46,614 nucleotides of DNA from Alphaproteobacteria bacterium UBA3002. GTDB lineage: Bacteria; Pseudomonadota; Alphaproteobacteria; Rickettsiales; UBA3002. Of the stretch, positions 35,121-43,378 are shown piece after piece. Location: contig DDZS01000068.1 of the NCBI GenBank assembly GCA_002346425.1, positions 1 through 46,614 of the forward strand. The letters run 5' to 3'. The notes below the pieces were generated by a model. The model saw only the letters and a list, made by a program, of their open reading frames with translations, had not been told where the DNA came from and ran no database searches. The stretch's first letter is position 1. Each line of letters starts with the position of its first letter. The position numbers were made by a program, and so were the translations under genes.

Positions 35121-35624
35121 ATGAAAGAACCACCTGATAATGAGATCAAAAAACTTGTTGAAAAATATGCCCCGTTAGCCCAGCTCGCGGGGCTTTTCTT
35201 TATCTGGCAGGAGAATAAGAAAACCAAGCAAAAGATATCGCCGTGGGCGCGGTGGGAACGTTTCCTACTCCCTGCGATGATCGTGATCGCGCTGGGCTTC
35301 ATCTTCCGCGATATGCCGGAAACAATGGGTGAGATTAAGGATACGCTCATTCTACAGAATGATCGCATTTTGATTATTGAAACCAAGATTGGCGATATCA
35401 CCACTGATCTAGCCGAGATCAAAAGCAATGTGCGCCGTTACCGAGAGAGTCTAGCGATTTCCACGCAGGATCGTTTTACCGGCATTGAAGCTGAAAGCAT
35501 GGAGAACCGTATGCGGTTGCATACCGATTCAGCTGATGCCGCGATCATTGACCGTGTGGATCGCACGGAAGAGCGTCTCAAAACCCGCATTGAAAACATT
35601 GAAAACAAACGGAGAAAACCATGA
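35121..35624 (+). CDS. Phage membrane protein with coiled coil, lysis region
   Basis: A 167-residue protein I cannot assign to a family. It has a membrane segment at about 56-72 (FLLPAMIVIALGFIF) and a long charged helical C-terminus (about 75-167) likely to form a coiled coil. Position between the fibre gene and the holin suggests an accessory lysis protein. AAAGGAG sits right before ATG 35,121; the frame opens at 35,097 but that start has no such site. Its stop overlaps the holin ATG (ATGA). Confidence 0.7.
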   Translation: MKEPPDNEIKKLVEKYAPLAQLAGLFFIWQENKKTKQKISPWARWERFLLPAMIVIALGFIFRDMPETMGEIKDTLILQNDRILIIETKIGDITTDLAEIKSNVRRYRESLAISTQDRFTGIEAESMENRMRLHTDSADAAIIDRVDRTEERLKTRIENIENKRRKP

Positions 35625-36097
35625 TGACATTACTTGCATCTTTGTTGGGCTTTGTAAGCTCGGCATTCCCTGATTTATTAAAACTATGGCGTGATGCGGC
35701 CGACCGCAAACACGAGCTGGCAATTCTGCAAATGCAGATGGAACAGGCAGCACAAGGCCACCAGCAACGGCTAGAAGAAATCGGAGTCCATGCCGATATT
35801 GCGGAGAGCAAAGCACTCTACAAACTGGATAAGCCAATCGGCATTGATTGGGTAGATAGCTTGCGCGGTTCTGTGCGCCCAATTCTTACCTATGCGTTTT
35901 TCGCTGCCTATGTGCTTTTCAAATATGCAGAGTTTCAAGCCATACAATCCAGCGGGTTGCCGTGGCTTAATGACGCTAACACATGGCAGCAGGTAGCAGC
36001 AGTATGGAAAGCAGAAGATTCCGCGATTTTTGCTGGAATCATGTCTTACTGGTTCGGCTCTCGTGGCATGGAAAAAGCACGGAGGTGGTTTGCGTGA
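35621..36097 (+). CDS. Holin of the GTA 3TM type
   Basis: A 158-residue protein: short N-terminal hydrophobic stretch (SLLGFVSSAFPDLLKLW), a charged helix with Gln/Glu-rich repeats (about 25-70), then IDWVDSLRGSVRPILTYAFFAAYVLF and a last membrane stretch (IFAGIMSYWFGSRGMEKA). This is the pattern of the 3TM holin family of alphaproteobacterial prophages and GTAs. It opens the inner membrane for the lysozyme encoded next. Its TGA overlaps the lysozyme start. Confidence 0.87.
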   Translation: MMTLLASLLGFVSSAFPDLLKLWRDAADRKHELAILQMQMEQAAQGHQQRLEEIGVHADIAESKALYKLDKPIGIDWVDSLRGSVRPILTYAFFAAYVLFKYAEFQAIQSSGLPWLNDANTWQQVAAVWKAEDSAIFAGIMSYWFGSRGMEKARRWFA

Positions 36098-36537
36098 TGC
36101 GGCATATCACAAAAGAAGGGCTGGAGCTAATCAAGCAATTTGAGGGGTTCGAACCAGAAGTGTATCTGGATGCTGCTGGTTACCCCACCATCGGCTACGG
36201 ACACCTGATCCGTAAGGAAGAAGGCAATATGTACGCTAATGGCATTACCGAAGCAGCGGCCGAAGCATTGCTGGCAAAAGATGTGTGGTCAGCTGAACGA
36301 GCCGTATTGCGTCTTATCAAAGTGCCGCTAACCGATGGACAGTTTGATGCGTTGGTATCCTTCACCTTCAACCTCGGCTCTGGTGCGCTCCAACGCTCCA
36401 CCCTTCGCCGCAAAGTCAACCGCGAGGAACATAATGCAGTACCGCGTGAATTCCGCAGGTGGGTATGGGCGGGTGGCCGTAAGCTGCGCGGATTAATGCG
36501 CCGTAGAAAAGCTGAGGCCGCACTCTATTTAGCTTAA
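36097..36537 (+). CDS. Phage lysozyme (T4-like, GH24)
   Basis: A 146-residue muramidase. Catalytic residues are spaced exactly as in T4 lysozyme: E16 (KQFEGF), D25 (YLDAAGYP) and T31 (PTIGYGH). The FDALVSFTFNLGSGAL helix follows. There is no signal peptide, so release depends on the holin. ATG 36,097 overlaps the holin stop (TGATG) with GGAGG at 36,081-36,085; GTG 36,094 is possible too. Its stop codon overlaps the copB stop, marking the last phage gene. Confidence 0.94.
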   Translation: MRHITKEGLELIKQFEGFEPEVYLDAAGYPTIGYGHLIRKEEGNMYANGITEAAAEALLAKDVWSAERAVLRLIKVPLTDGQFDALVSFTFNLGSGALQRSTLRRKVNREEHNAVPREFRRWVWAGGRKLRGLMRRRKAEAALYLA

Positions 36538-37391
36538 AACCACAGCTTCACACCGGCAACGATAGCGGTTTTACTGGTATCTTCACCTGCTGCTTCTAGC
36601 ATATTTTTAGTTGAGCCTAAATTTTGCTCCCATTCCACCCCGATATAGGGCGCGAATTTGCGGCTGATTTCATACCGCAGTCGCGCTCCTAGCTCGATGG
36701 AGTTAATACCAGAGCCGATATTATATTCCGGCACATCCTGCAATGCTAACTCCGTTTCAAAGCGTGGTTGTAAGATAAGCCGCTGGGTAAGCATCAAATC
36801 AAACTCTGCTTCGGCGATGGCTGATATATCACCTTCATCACTAACATAGGAGGTCGCATCAATTTCAAACCAGTATGGTGCTAACCCTTGCACACCGAGT
36901 GCGGCAAAGTTGCGGTCATCTTCACCATTGATAAAGTCATGACGAAAACCGGCTTGTACATCCCAAAAAGTAGATACGTTTCGGCTATAAAGTAGCTCGA
37001 CTTCGGCGGATTCATATTCACCCTTATCGGTATTATATTCTCCCTCACTTTCCAAATAGAGCTTATTGTAATCATAGCCGATCCATGCCTCCGTATCCCA
37101 TAGCGTTACATCATCACCATCCTGAAAACGCTGCTCTAAGCGATCTGCACGGAATGTATAGAATAGCTCATTATCGTGCATGGGGATTTCACCATATTTT
37201 AGCATTGGCTGACCATGTGCATCCCGCCCATAGGTGCTAATCTCCTTGCTAAATTCCACGCCACCGGCTGATTCTTTCATGCCAGAGTGATCCATGCCTT
37301 CCATGTCATGCCCCATAGCGGAATGATTCATTTCTTGAGCCGCAACAGAGAACGGCAACAAGGTCAGTAGTATTAAAAGTGTTTTTTTCAT
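36534..37391 (-). CDS. copB: Copper resistance protein B (outer membrane)
   Basis: A 285-residue protein: signal peptide (1-19, LLILLTLLPFSVAAQ), a Met/His-rich patch at about 20-37 with MDHS repeats, then a beta-barrel domain (about 60-285) ending in LWF, the aromatic terminus of outer-membrane proteins. CopB proteins work with CopA in copper sequestration or export. GGGAGAAAATC precedes ATG 37,391; an upstream ATG at 37,484 lies inside copA and is rejected. It is 10 bases after copA. Confidence 0.93.
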   Translation of the reverse strand: MKKTLLILLTLLPFSVAAQEMNHSAMGHDMEGMDHSGMKESAGGVEFSKEISTYGRDAHGQPMLKYGEIPMHDNELFYTFRADRLEQRFQDGDDVTLWDTEAWIGYDYNKLYLESEGEYNTDKGEYESAEVELLYSRNVSTFWDVQAGFRHDFINGEDDRNFAALGVQGLAPYWFEIDATSYVSDEGDISAIAEAEFDLMLTQRLILQPRFETELALQDVPEYNIGSGINSIELGARLRYEISRKFAPYIGVEWEQNLGSTKNMLEAAGEDTSKTAIVAGVKLWF

Positions 37392-37401
37392 GATTTTCTC
37401 C

Positions 37402-39204
37402 CTATACGACCCGCATGACTTGGAACATGCCGCCTTCCATGTGATATAAAAGATGGCAATGAAACGCCCAGTCGCCTTTTTCAATCGGTGTTATTTTTGC
37501 CGACAATTTCTCTCCCGGCTTAACCAGTATGGTGTGCTTGTACGGAATTTCATCGTTACTGCCGCCATTTTCCAGCTGCATCCACATGCCGTGCAGGTGA
37601 ATCGGATGCTCCATCATCGTATGATTGACCAGCCACAAGCGCAGCCGCTCGTTATGCCGGAACATATAGGGTCCATCATGCTCGGTGAATTTCTTGCCAT
37701 CGAACGAGAACATATAGCGTTCCATATTGGCGGTGATGTTGATGGTCATCTCTCGATCCACCGCATCTTTGTAAGGCTGCGGCTCGTTGGATTTTAAGTC
37801 TTTATAGGTAAGCACCTTCCAGCCATCATCCCCAAGCCCAATGCCCGGCTCATGTAGTAGGTTTTTCGGGTTATTAATGACCATCGCTACATTGGACTTT
37901 CCCTTTTCAGGCTTGAAGGGTGTTGGTCCTTTTGGTCCCGGCACATTCGGATCACCATGATTCATTTTGCTGTGATCCATGCCCTTCATATCATGCCCCA
38001 TTTTAGAGTGATCCATACCACCCCCAAAGAATGTTGCATCCATGCCACCCATACCAATGCTATCCAGCGTCCGTACTGGCCGCTTCCGAAGCGCAGGCAC
38101 TGCCGCAGACAAACCAGCCTCCGGCGCAAGTGTGCCTCGTGCATAACCGCTGCGATCCATTGATTCTGCAAAAATGGTGAAGGCTTTATCAGCGCGTGGT
38201 GTCACTAGCACATCATAGGTTTCAGCAACACCGATGCGGAATTCATGGAATTTGACTGGCTTTACCTTTTTGCCATCGACCATCACCACCGTCATATCCA
38301 AGCCCGGAATACGCACATCGAAATTGCTCATGGCCGAGCCATTGATGAAGCGCAGGCGTATCGTTTCACCCGGATTAAATATACCCGTCCAATTCATATC
38401 AGGCGAGTTGCCGTTCATTAGGTAAGTATAGGTTGAGCCGGTAACATCCGCTAAATCCACCGGTGACATTCGCATTCTGCCCCATGCCATCCAGTCTTTC
38501 GTAGCGGGGCTGAAGCCTTTATCAGAAACATCACCAAAGTAATCGAACACGGTACGCTTTTGGAAATTGTAGTAATCTCCATTCAGGTTGATGTTGCGGA
38601 AGATGGTTTCAGGGTTTTCAAATGACCAGTCCGACAGCATCACCACATGCTCGCGGTCATAATGGAATGGCTCTGGCGTTTTTGGGTCAATGATGAGTGG
38701 TCCGTAAGTGCCGGTCTGCTCCTGAAAGCGCGAATGGCTGTGATACCAATATGTTCCCGCTTGCTCTAAGCGATATTTGTAATGGTAAGTATCGCCCGGA
38801 GCGATACCTCGAAAACTTAATCCCGGCACACCATCCATTTCAGGCGGGAGAATGATTCCATGCCAGTGAATGGAGCTATCAGCATCTAGCCCGTTGGTAA
38901 CATTAAGATTCACAAAGTCACCCTCGCGCATACGGATGAGTGGTCCCGGCACGGTGCCGTTAATGCCAGTGGATGTAGCCTTGCGCCCATCAATCGTGAT
39001 GGGTGAATAGCCAATATTCAGATCATAACGGCTTTTTGCTTGAGTCTCCCTCACACCAAGCGCAGCAGTTTTCGCCCATGCTGGCAACGGCAAGGCTGCA
39101 TTAAATCCCGCCACGAATAGTCCCGCGCCAGCCATTTGAATAAAACGACGGCGGTTCACATCCAGCGGCTGTAATGCACTGGTGGTTTTAATTTCTTTAT
39201 CCAT
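37402..39204 (-). CDS. copA: Copper resistance multicopper oxidase CopA (Tat-exported)
   Basis: A 600-residue multicopper oxidase. A twin-arginine signal (NRRRFIQ, 17-23) precedes the hydrophobic segment to about residue 44. Copper ligands are in IHWHG (H113, H115), WYHSHS (H155, H157), HPIHLHG (533-539) and HCHLLYHMEGGM (582-593). A Met/His-rich stretch with repeated MDHSKM lies at about 425-445, as in copper-binding CopA. It oxidises Cu(I) in the periplasm. ATG 39,204 overlaps the upstream stop (TAATG); the ATG at 39,231 would extend before the Tat signal. Confidence 0.95.
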   Translation of the reverse strand: MDKEIKTTSALQPLDVNRRRFIQMAGAGLFVAGFNAALPLPAWAKTAALGVRETQAKSRYDLNIGYSPITIDGRKATSTGINGTVPGPLIRMREGDFVNLNVTNGLDADSSIHWHGIILPPEMDGVPGLSFRGIAPGDTYHYKYRLEQAGTYWYHSHSRFQEQTGTYGPLIIDPKTPEPFHYDREHVVMLSDWSFENPETIFRNINLNGDYYNFQKRTVFDYFGDVSDKGFSPATKDWMAWGRMRMSPVDLADVTGSTYTYLMNGNSPDMNWTGIFNPGETIRLRFINGSAMSNFDVRIPGLDMTVVMVDGKKVKPVKFHEFRIGVAETYDVLVTPRADKAFTIFAESMDRSGYARGTLAPEAGLSAAVPALRKRPVRTLDSIGMGGMDATFFGGGMDHSKMGHDMKGMDHSKMNHGDPNVPGPKGPTPFKPEKGKSNVAMVINNPKNLLHEPGIGLGDDGWKVLTYKDLKSNEPQPYKDAVDREMTINITANMERYMFSFDGKKFTEHDGPYMFRHNERLRLWLVNHTMMEHPIHLHGMWMQLENGGSNDEIPYKHTILVKPGEKLSAKITPIEKGDWAFHCHLLYHMEGGMFQVMRVV

Positions 39205-39944
39205 TACATAGCCCCCTTGGTTAGCATCCAAATAGCCATGCCGACCATCATCACGTTTTCAGTGAAGGATATGAAGCCAAGCGGCACGGAGCTATCGCCG
39301 CCCACGCAGGCGCATTTGAGGTCGCGCTTGTCGATCCATACTGCTTTGAACACAGAGATGCCGCCAACTGTACCAATGAACAGTGCAGCGGGTGCTGCCA
39401 GCCATGTGAGCGCACCAGCAATCATCAAAATGCCTGCGCCGGTTTCCACAAACGGGTAAATGTAGGCGTAGCGCACCCATTTCTGTGCTAGCAGGTCATA
39501 CCCTAAAAACTGGTTGGTGAAGGAAAACAGATCACGCAGCTTCATGATTCCCAACACACACATGCTAAAGGCGATGAATAGCTCGATTAACTTAATCAGC
39601 GCGAAGCCGCCAGTAATGGCATAGGTAGTTGCAATCGCCATCAGAAATGTGGTGGCGAAGATAGCAATGATCGGCTGGTACGTCGTGCCTTCCTGTTTCA
39701 GTGTGGTTTTGCCAAAATGCTCTACTAAATCGTCATGGCCGCCAATACGTTTACCATCAATAAAAGTTTGCGGCGTGGTTTTGACATCATGCTTTTCTTT
39801 GAACGCATCAGTTTCTTCCCGTGTGGTGAGGTGGTGATCTTCCACCTCGTAGCCTTCGCGTTTCAATAATGCTTTTGATTTAATACCGTATGGGCAAATA
39901 TGCTCATCAGTCACCATGCGGTAAAGTTCTGCTGTTTTTGTCAT
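39204..39944 (-). CDS. Glutaredoxin-MauE/DoxX-like fusion membrane protein
   Basis: A 246-residue fusion. Residues 1-82 are a glutaredoxin domain with CPYG (C17) and TTPQTFIDGKRIGGHDDL. Residues about 95-246 form four membrane helices with a MauE-like pattern and a cysteine pair near the end (LKCACVGG). The order suggests transfer of reducing or oxidising equivalents across the membrane to periplasmic thiols, useful in copper stress. It is coupled on both sides by TAATG overlaps, to the DUF305 gene and copA. Confidence 0.85.
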   Translation of the reverse strand: MTKTAELYRMVTDEHICPYGIKSKALLKREGYEVEDHHLTTREETDAFKEKHDVKTTPQTFIDGKRIGGHDDLVEHFGKTTLKQEGTTYQPIIAIFATTFLMAIATTYAITGGFALIKLIELFIAFSMCVLGIMKLRDLFSFTNQFLGYDLLAQKWVRYAYIYPFVETGAGILMIAGALTWLAAPAALFIGTVGGISVFKAVWIDKRDLKCACVGGDSSVPLGFISFTENVMMVGMAIWMLTKGAM

Positions 39945-40456
39945 TATAATTCTCCTTCAAATTTTGGCACGGGACGCTCTGCGGCGGCTGCTTCGGTAGT
40001 CGCTTTGCCGTTTTTCTTAATGTCATCAATCAGCCACTTCATTTCCTTAATCTCACGGCGTTGGGCTTTGATGATTTCGTTAGCTAATTCTTTTACGCGC
40101 ATATCATCAATGCCAGCACGTTCACTGGTTAGCACGGCAATCGAGTGATGCGGGATCATGGCTTTCATCCATGATTGATCCTGCACGGTGGTTTGTGAGC
40201 GCACCAGAAATACACCGATTGCAAACACGGCGATTGCGCCGATAAAGATAGCGGTGTTTTTACCTTTATCCTGATACATGCCAAGCATGAATAGCAGCAT
40301 CACCACTGCCATTGCCCCACCCATATACAGAGCCATATAGGTGCGTGTTTCACTGAAAAACACATGATCCAGCGCGTAAGAATTAAGATACATCAAGCCA
40401 AACATCACTACGGTAGAGGTGGTAATCATGGCTAAAAAGCGTTTGTAGTTATTCAT
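39944..40456 (-). CDS. DUF305 membrane protein
   Basis: A 170-residue protein with three hydrophobic segments in the first 85 residues and a DUF305 segment after them (MKAMIPHHSIAVLTSERAG, then LANEIIKAQRREIKEMKWLI). The Met-x-x-His-His motif is the probable metal-binding element of the family, which is common in copper gene clusters. ATG 40,456 has AAGGAG 7 bases upstream; the extension to 40,483 is rejected. It is probably the first gene of the DUF305-Grx/MauE-copA-copB operon, transcribed from the AT-rich spacer at 40,457-40,513. Confidence 0.88.
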   Translation of the reverse strand: MNNYKRFLAMITTSTVVMFGLMYLNSYALDHVFFSETRTYMALYMGGAMAVVMLLFMLGMYQDKGKNTAIFIGAIAVFAIGVFLVRSQTTVQDQSWMKAMIPHHSIAVLTSERAGIDDMRVKELANEIIKAQRREIKEMKWLIDDIKKNGKATTEAAAAERPVPKFEGEL

Positions 40457-40513
40457 CGTTTTCTCCTTAAATGTTTCATTCATCTATTAAAAAAATAAAT
40501 GATCTATTTGAAA

Positions 40514-40894
40514 TTAGTAAAATATTTCCACCGCGATAAAGGCAAAGAAAAACCCAATTGCCCATATTGCAACAGATGCCCAATATATCCAGCCGCTGAC
40601 TTTACGAAGCCTGCCACACGCTACTGCTTGCTTGGCATCAATCGGACATGGTGCGTTTCTGGCCTTCCAGCGCATAAACCCTGCGAACAAGATCATTGCG
40701 CCAGATAACCCGAACGTCCACGCTTTGTATTTCGATAGCGCGATCAGCCACGGTGCGGTGGATACCAGACCGGCAAGTGCGGCACCGGCTCCCAGCGTTA
40801 CGAATAACACTGGGAGGGCGCAGCACACCAATGTGCCAGCTGAGGTAAACAGGCTAAGTGTTGATAGCCATGTTTGATTGGATGGATTACTCAT
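40514..40894 (-). CDS. MerT-like metal transport protein
   Basis: A 126-residue membrane protein. The opening FTSAGTLVCCALPVLFVTLGAGAALAGL with the vicinal cysteines C24-C25 in helix one is the MerT signature, and a second cysteine set lies in the loop before the last helices (C83, C93). MerT moves Hg(II) inward, but in copper islands such proteins often occur without merA, as here, so the ion may differ. Its start overlaps the end of the HMA-domain gene by 8 bases. Confidence 0.82.
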   Translation of the reverse strand: MSNPSNQTWLSTLSLFTSAGTLVCCALPVLFVTLGAGAALAGLVSTAPWLIALSKYKAWTFGLSGAMILFAGFMRWKARNAPCPIDAKQAVACGRLRKVSGWIYWASVAIWAIGFFFAFIAVEIFY

Positions 40895-41282
40895 CGCATC
40901 CTCTCTCGATGGCGCGAACATTATAGCCAGAATCGGTAATCAGTTCGGTCAATGTGGCATCGTCAATAGTCTGACCCGGCTTCATGGCAACAACGACACT
41001 GCCATTATCCAGATCAACTTTGATACCCTCTACATCGTCGCGTTTTCCGAATATCTTTTCTAAAGCGCGAGCGCAGAAATCACACACCAGCCCATTCACT
41101 TTGACATTGATGGTATCGGCGCATTCAGCATTCAGAGGCTTTGCCTCACTAGCCGGTGCCACATCATGGTTGGAATGATCCATCTTGCTATGGTCATGCG
41201 ACGTAGCAGATTCATTTGCTGCAAACACAGGTGCAGCAGTGAGTAAGGTTACAATAGTAAGTGTTGATAATAATGTTTTCAT
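40887..41282 (-). CDS. Secreted heavy-metal-associated (HMA) domain protein
   Basis: A 131-residue protein: signal peptide (1-21), a His/Met-rich linker at about 29-40 (DHSKMDHSNHD), then an HMA fold with a CxxC site, C67 and C70 (GLVCDFCARALEKIF). It resembles periplasmic MerP but with CDFC instead of the usual CxxC context and an extra metal-binding linker. It probably hands metal to the MerT-like protein encoded just downstream. AAAGGAAAA precedes ATG 41,282. Confidence 0.87.
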   Translation of the reverse strand: MKTLLSTLTIVTLLTAAPVFAANESATSHDHSKMDHSNHDVAPASEAKPLNAECADTINVKVNGLVCDFCARALEKIFGKRDDVEGIKVDLDNGSVVVAMKPGQTIDDATLTELITDSGYNVRAIERGCDE

Positions 41283-41304
41283 GATAATTTTCCTTTAAGC
41301 TTGA

Positions 41305-41952
41305 TTAAAAACGGATGACCCAGTTAAACAGCACATCGCCTTTGTCACTGACACCTGCCTCGGCGAGATATTCGCCTTTGAACAAGCGCACCAGTGGCGT
41401 GAATGTCACTTCGTCATCCTGTGATGGATTGTGATCGACTTGCAGCATCAACCATGTGTGAAGATCGCCATAATCGCCAATATAAGGGGCAACACCGATG
41501 CGAGCTTTTTGGTTAAAAAACTCATCGATATTGCCAGCATTGACATAGCGATTTTCATATGAGGTGAACCAGCGGCGGGTTTCCCAATCGGCAGCAATGC
41601 CAATCGTACCAGCAGCAGAGTTTTCACCATCAAGTGATTGATAGTCGCTATAGGCTAATCCAAGCCCACCTTTAAGATAGAGGTTGGCTTGTTCGCTAGG
41701 TTTATTCCAGCGTTTCACTAAGTAGTTGAGCTGTGCGCCGTGGAACTGCCAATCCTCATCCCTGAAATATTCCCCCTTATAACCGATGGAATATTTTGCG
41801 GTGGGCGAGTAATGCAAATGCAACGAGCTGGAATCCATATCGTTCATTTGCATCACCGTCACCCCGCCGGGATAAGACACTGGCCGCGCTTCGGCTGTGT
41901 TTGCCACCATCAGTGCCATTAAGCACAATGCTGGCGCGTATGATAATTTCAT
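41305..41952 (-). CDS. Probable secreted/outer-membrane protein of the copper island
   Basis: A 215-residue protein I do not recognise with certainty. It has a signal peptide (1-22, ending AEA), then alternating beta-strand-like sequence rich in Tyr, Trp and Asp (NLYLKGGLGLAYSDYQSL, RWFTSYENRYVN) and ends in VIRF, an outer-membrane-like aromatic terminus. It is likely a small beta-barrel. A methionine-rich MQMNDMDSS patch lies near residue 35. It is followed by the HMA gene 22 bases later, so co-transcription is likely. Confidence 0.6.
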   Translation of the reverse strand: MKLSYAPALCLMALMVANTAEARPVSYPGGVTVMQMNDMDSSSLHLHYSPTAKYSIGYKGEYFRDEDWQFHGAQLNYLVKRWNKPSEQANLYLKGGLGLAYSDYQSLDGENSAAGTIGIAADWETRRWFTSYENRYVNAGNIDEFFNQKARIGVAPYIGDYGDLHTWLMLQVDHNPSQDDEVTFTPLVRLFKGEYLAEAGVSDKGDVLFNWVIRF

Positions 41953-42052
41953 AAGAAATCTCCAATTAAGTTAAATGCAGACGTGCCAAAAAAACTAAAA
42001 TGGTCACGCGCAAAACACCCAGTAGAGCAGTTACACTACGGGCGTGAAAAAC

Positions 42053-42436
42053 TTAGGAGATACGTTTGGGAGGGTAGTCGATACCGTAAGGGTGCAGCGA
42101 CTTCATAAAATCGCTGGCCGGTAAAGCAGCCTTATTAGTGCCAATCAATTGATTGGTAGATAGTTGATTAGGCAAAGCAGCGGTGGTGGTTACTGTGCAA
42201 TGGCCGCAGCCGCATTTATCACAATCCACCATTTGGTTATCGTCAGATGATGGTTCGGATTCAGCATCCGCTTTATCCATGCCGTGGCATGGCATATCAT
42301 TGGAAGCCTCATCCATCTGCATTGCCTGCTCCTGCATATCAGGGCAGTTGCAAGCCGCAAGCGCGACTGATGCCGTGGTTTGCATAGCAAACATGGCAAT
42401 CACCAACATGATACAGATTTTCTTAAATTGCTTCAT
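42053..42436 (-). CDS. Small Cys/Met-rich periplasmic protein
   Basis: A 127-residue protein with a signal peptide ending at about residue 28 (VALAA). It continues CNCPDMQEQAMQMDEAS, then MPCHGM and a dense cluster CDKCGCGHC (about 72-80). The rest is low-complexity and ends basic. The Cys, His and Met clusters imply a metal-binding role, but I cannot name a family. It lies 51 bases downstream of the LysR gene on the same strand, where an AT-rich spacer could hold a separate promoter. Confidence 0.7.
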   Translation of the reverse strand: MKQFKKICIMLVIAMFAMQTTASVALAACNCPDMQEQAMQMDEASNDMPCHGMDKADAESEPSSDDNQMVDCDKCGCGHCTVTTTAALPNQLSTNQLIGTNKAALPASDFMKSLHPYGIDYPPKRIS

Positions 42437-42487
42437 AGGCTAATAGTTTACCATTTTATGCGAAAATGTCATCAAATATCTCATATA

Positions 42488-43378
42488 TCACCATTTTTCT
42501 GCTGCCTTTAGAATCGCTTCGCGAGTAAAAAGATTACGGGATTTCCGCATACTGAATTTGTTCCATAATAGATAAAGCGTGTGCTGTGGTGGTTTTTCAG
42601 GCTGATGTAATTGCACCAGTTTACCAGAGGCTAAATCATCGGCGACTAGATATTTTGGCAAAACGCTATAACCCGTACCTTCACAAAGCAGGCCGTGAAT
42701 GATACTCAGGTCTTCCACCGTGATTATCGGACGATTCACGCTATCCTCATTAAAAACTTCCAGATAATATTGGTGGATATAATTGAATGCCTCCTCATAC
42801 ACCAGCAGCGGTATCTGCGATAAGGTTTGAGGAATAACAGGCTCGCCATTGAGCTTATCAGCCCATGCGGGTGAGGCAACCAGCACCAGATCATCATTAT
42901 ATAATACGCGGTAACCGATATCCTTTTTATCACTCAAATACTCAGTCACTGCTAAATCCAAACTATTATTGCAAATGAGCTTGAACATCTTTTGCGGTGT
43001 ATTCACTTGCAGCACGGTTTTGATGTCATGGGTGGCGAGTGACGCGAATACAGGAATCATCTTCGCATTGATAAATTCTTTCGGCCCAGCAATATGAATT
43101 GTTCCCGCCACATCATCGGTAACGGTGCGGGATTGGTTAAAGATCACTTCGATAGAATCCACATGATACGATAATGAGCTGGCTAACTCATCGGCAACAA
43201 TGGTGGGTTTCACCCCGCGACCATTGCGCTCAAACAGTTTTTTATTTAGCTGCTGCTCCAGCGCGGCTATTTGCTTGGAAATAGCGGGTTGGCTCAATCC
43301 AAGCTGATTGCTTGCCTTGTTATATGAGCCACAACGATACACAGCAACAAAGGTTCTGATAAAGGTAAAGTAACTCAT
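42488..43378 (-). CDS. LysR-family transcriptional regulator
   Basis: A 296-residue protein. Residues 1-60 carry the winged helix-turn-helix (FIRTFVAVYRCGSYNKASNQLGLSQPAISKQIAALEQQLNKKLF), followed by the periplasmic-binding-protein-like effector domain (about 90-290). Its start overlaps the CDF exporter stop (ATGA at 43,375-43,378), so it is made from the exporter's transcript, an unusual location for a LysR regulator, which is commonly divergent from its target. Effector and targets are unknown. Confidence 0.9.
   Translation of the reverse strand: MSYFTFIRTFVAVYRCGSYNKASNQLGLSQPAISKQIAALEQQLNKKLFERNGRGVKPTIVADELASSLSYHVDSIEVIFNQSRTVTDDVAGTIHIAGPKEFINAKMIPVFASLATHDIKTVLQVNTPQKMFKLICNNSLDLAVTEYLSDKKDIGYRVLYNDDLVLVASPAWADKLNGEPVIPQTLSQIPLLVYEEAFNYIHQYYLEVFNEDSVNRPIITVEDLSIIHGLLCEGTGYSVLPKYLVADDLASGKLVQLHQPEKPPQHTLYLLWNKFSMRKSRNLFTREAILKAAEKW

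Larger units (their letters stand above)
17604..36537 (+). mobile_element. Defective tailed prophage (lambda-like head, GTA-like tail tip)
   Basis: The interval holds head, tail-tip and lysis genes almost all on the plus strand with repeated 4-base overlaps. Head genes follow lambda order (Nu1, A, W, B, C+E fusion, D-like, FII-like). The tail tip follows GTA order (DUF2460 end, DUF2163, NlpC/P60, TIM-barrel protein). No integrase, excisionase, repressor, replication, tail-tube, chaperone or tape-measure gene can be found, and a minor-tail gpZ-like gene sits alone at the left edge. I could not identify flanking attachment repeats, so the limits given are those of the genes. The element is best read as a decayed prophage or a structural module within a larger mobile region. 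Confidence 0.85.

Noticed and set aside
40514..41282. A mer operon for mercury
   Set aside because: Only MerT-like and MerP-like genes are present; merA and merR are absent and the neighbours are copper genes.
41985..42046. Terminator between the Cys-rich gene and the barrel-like gene
   Set aside because: An imperfect inverted repeat (CCCAGTAG/CTACGGG) with a distant T-run on the minus strand; too weak to list.
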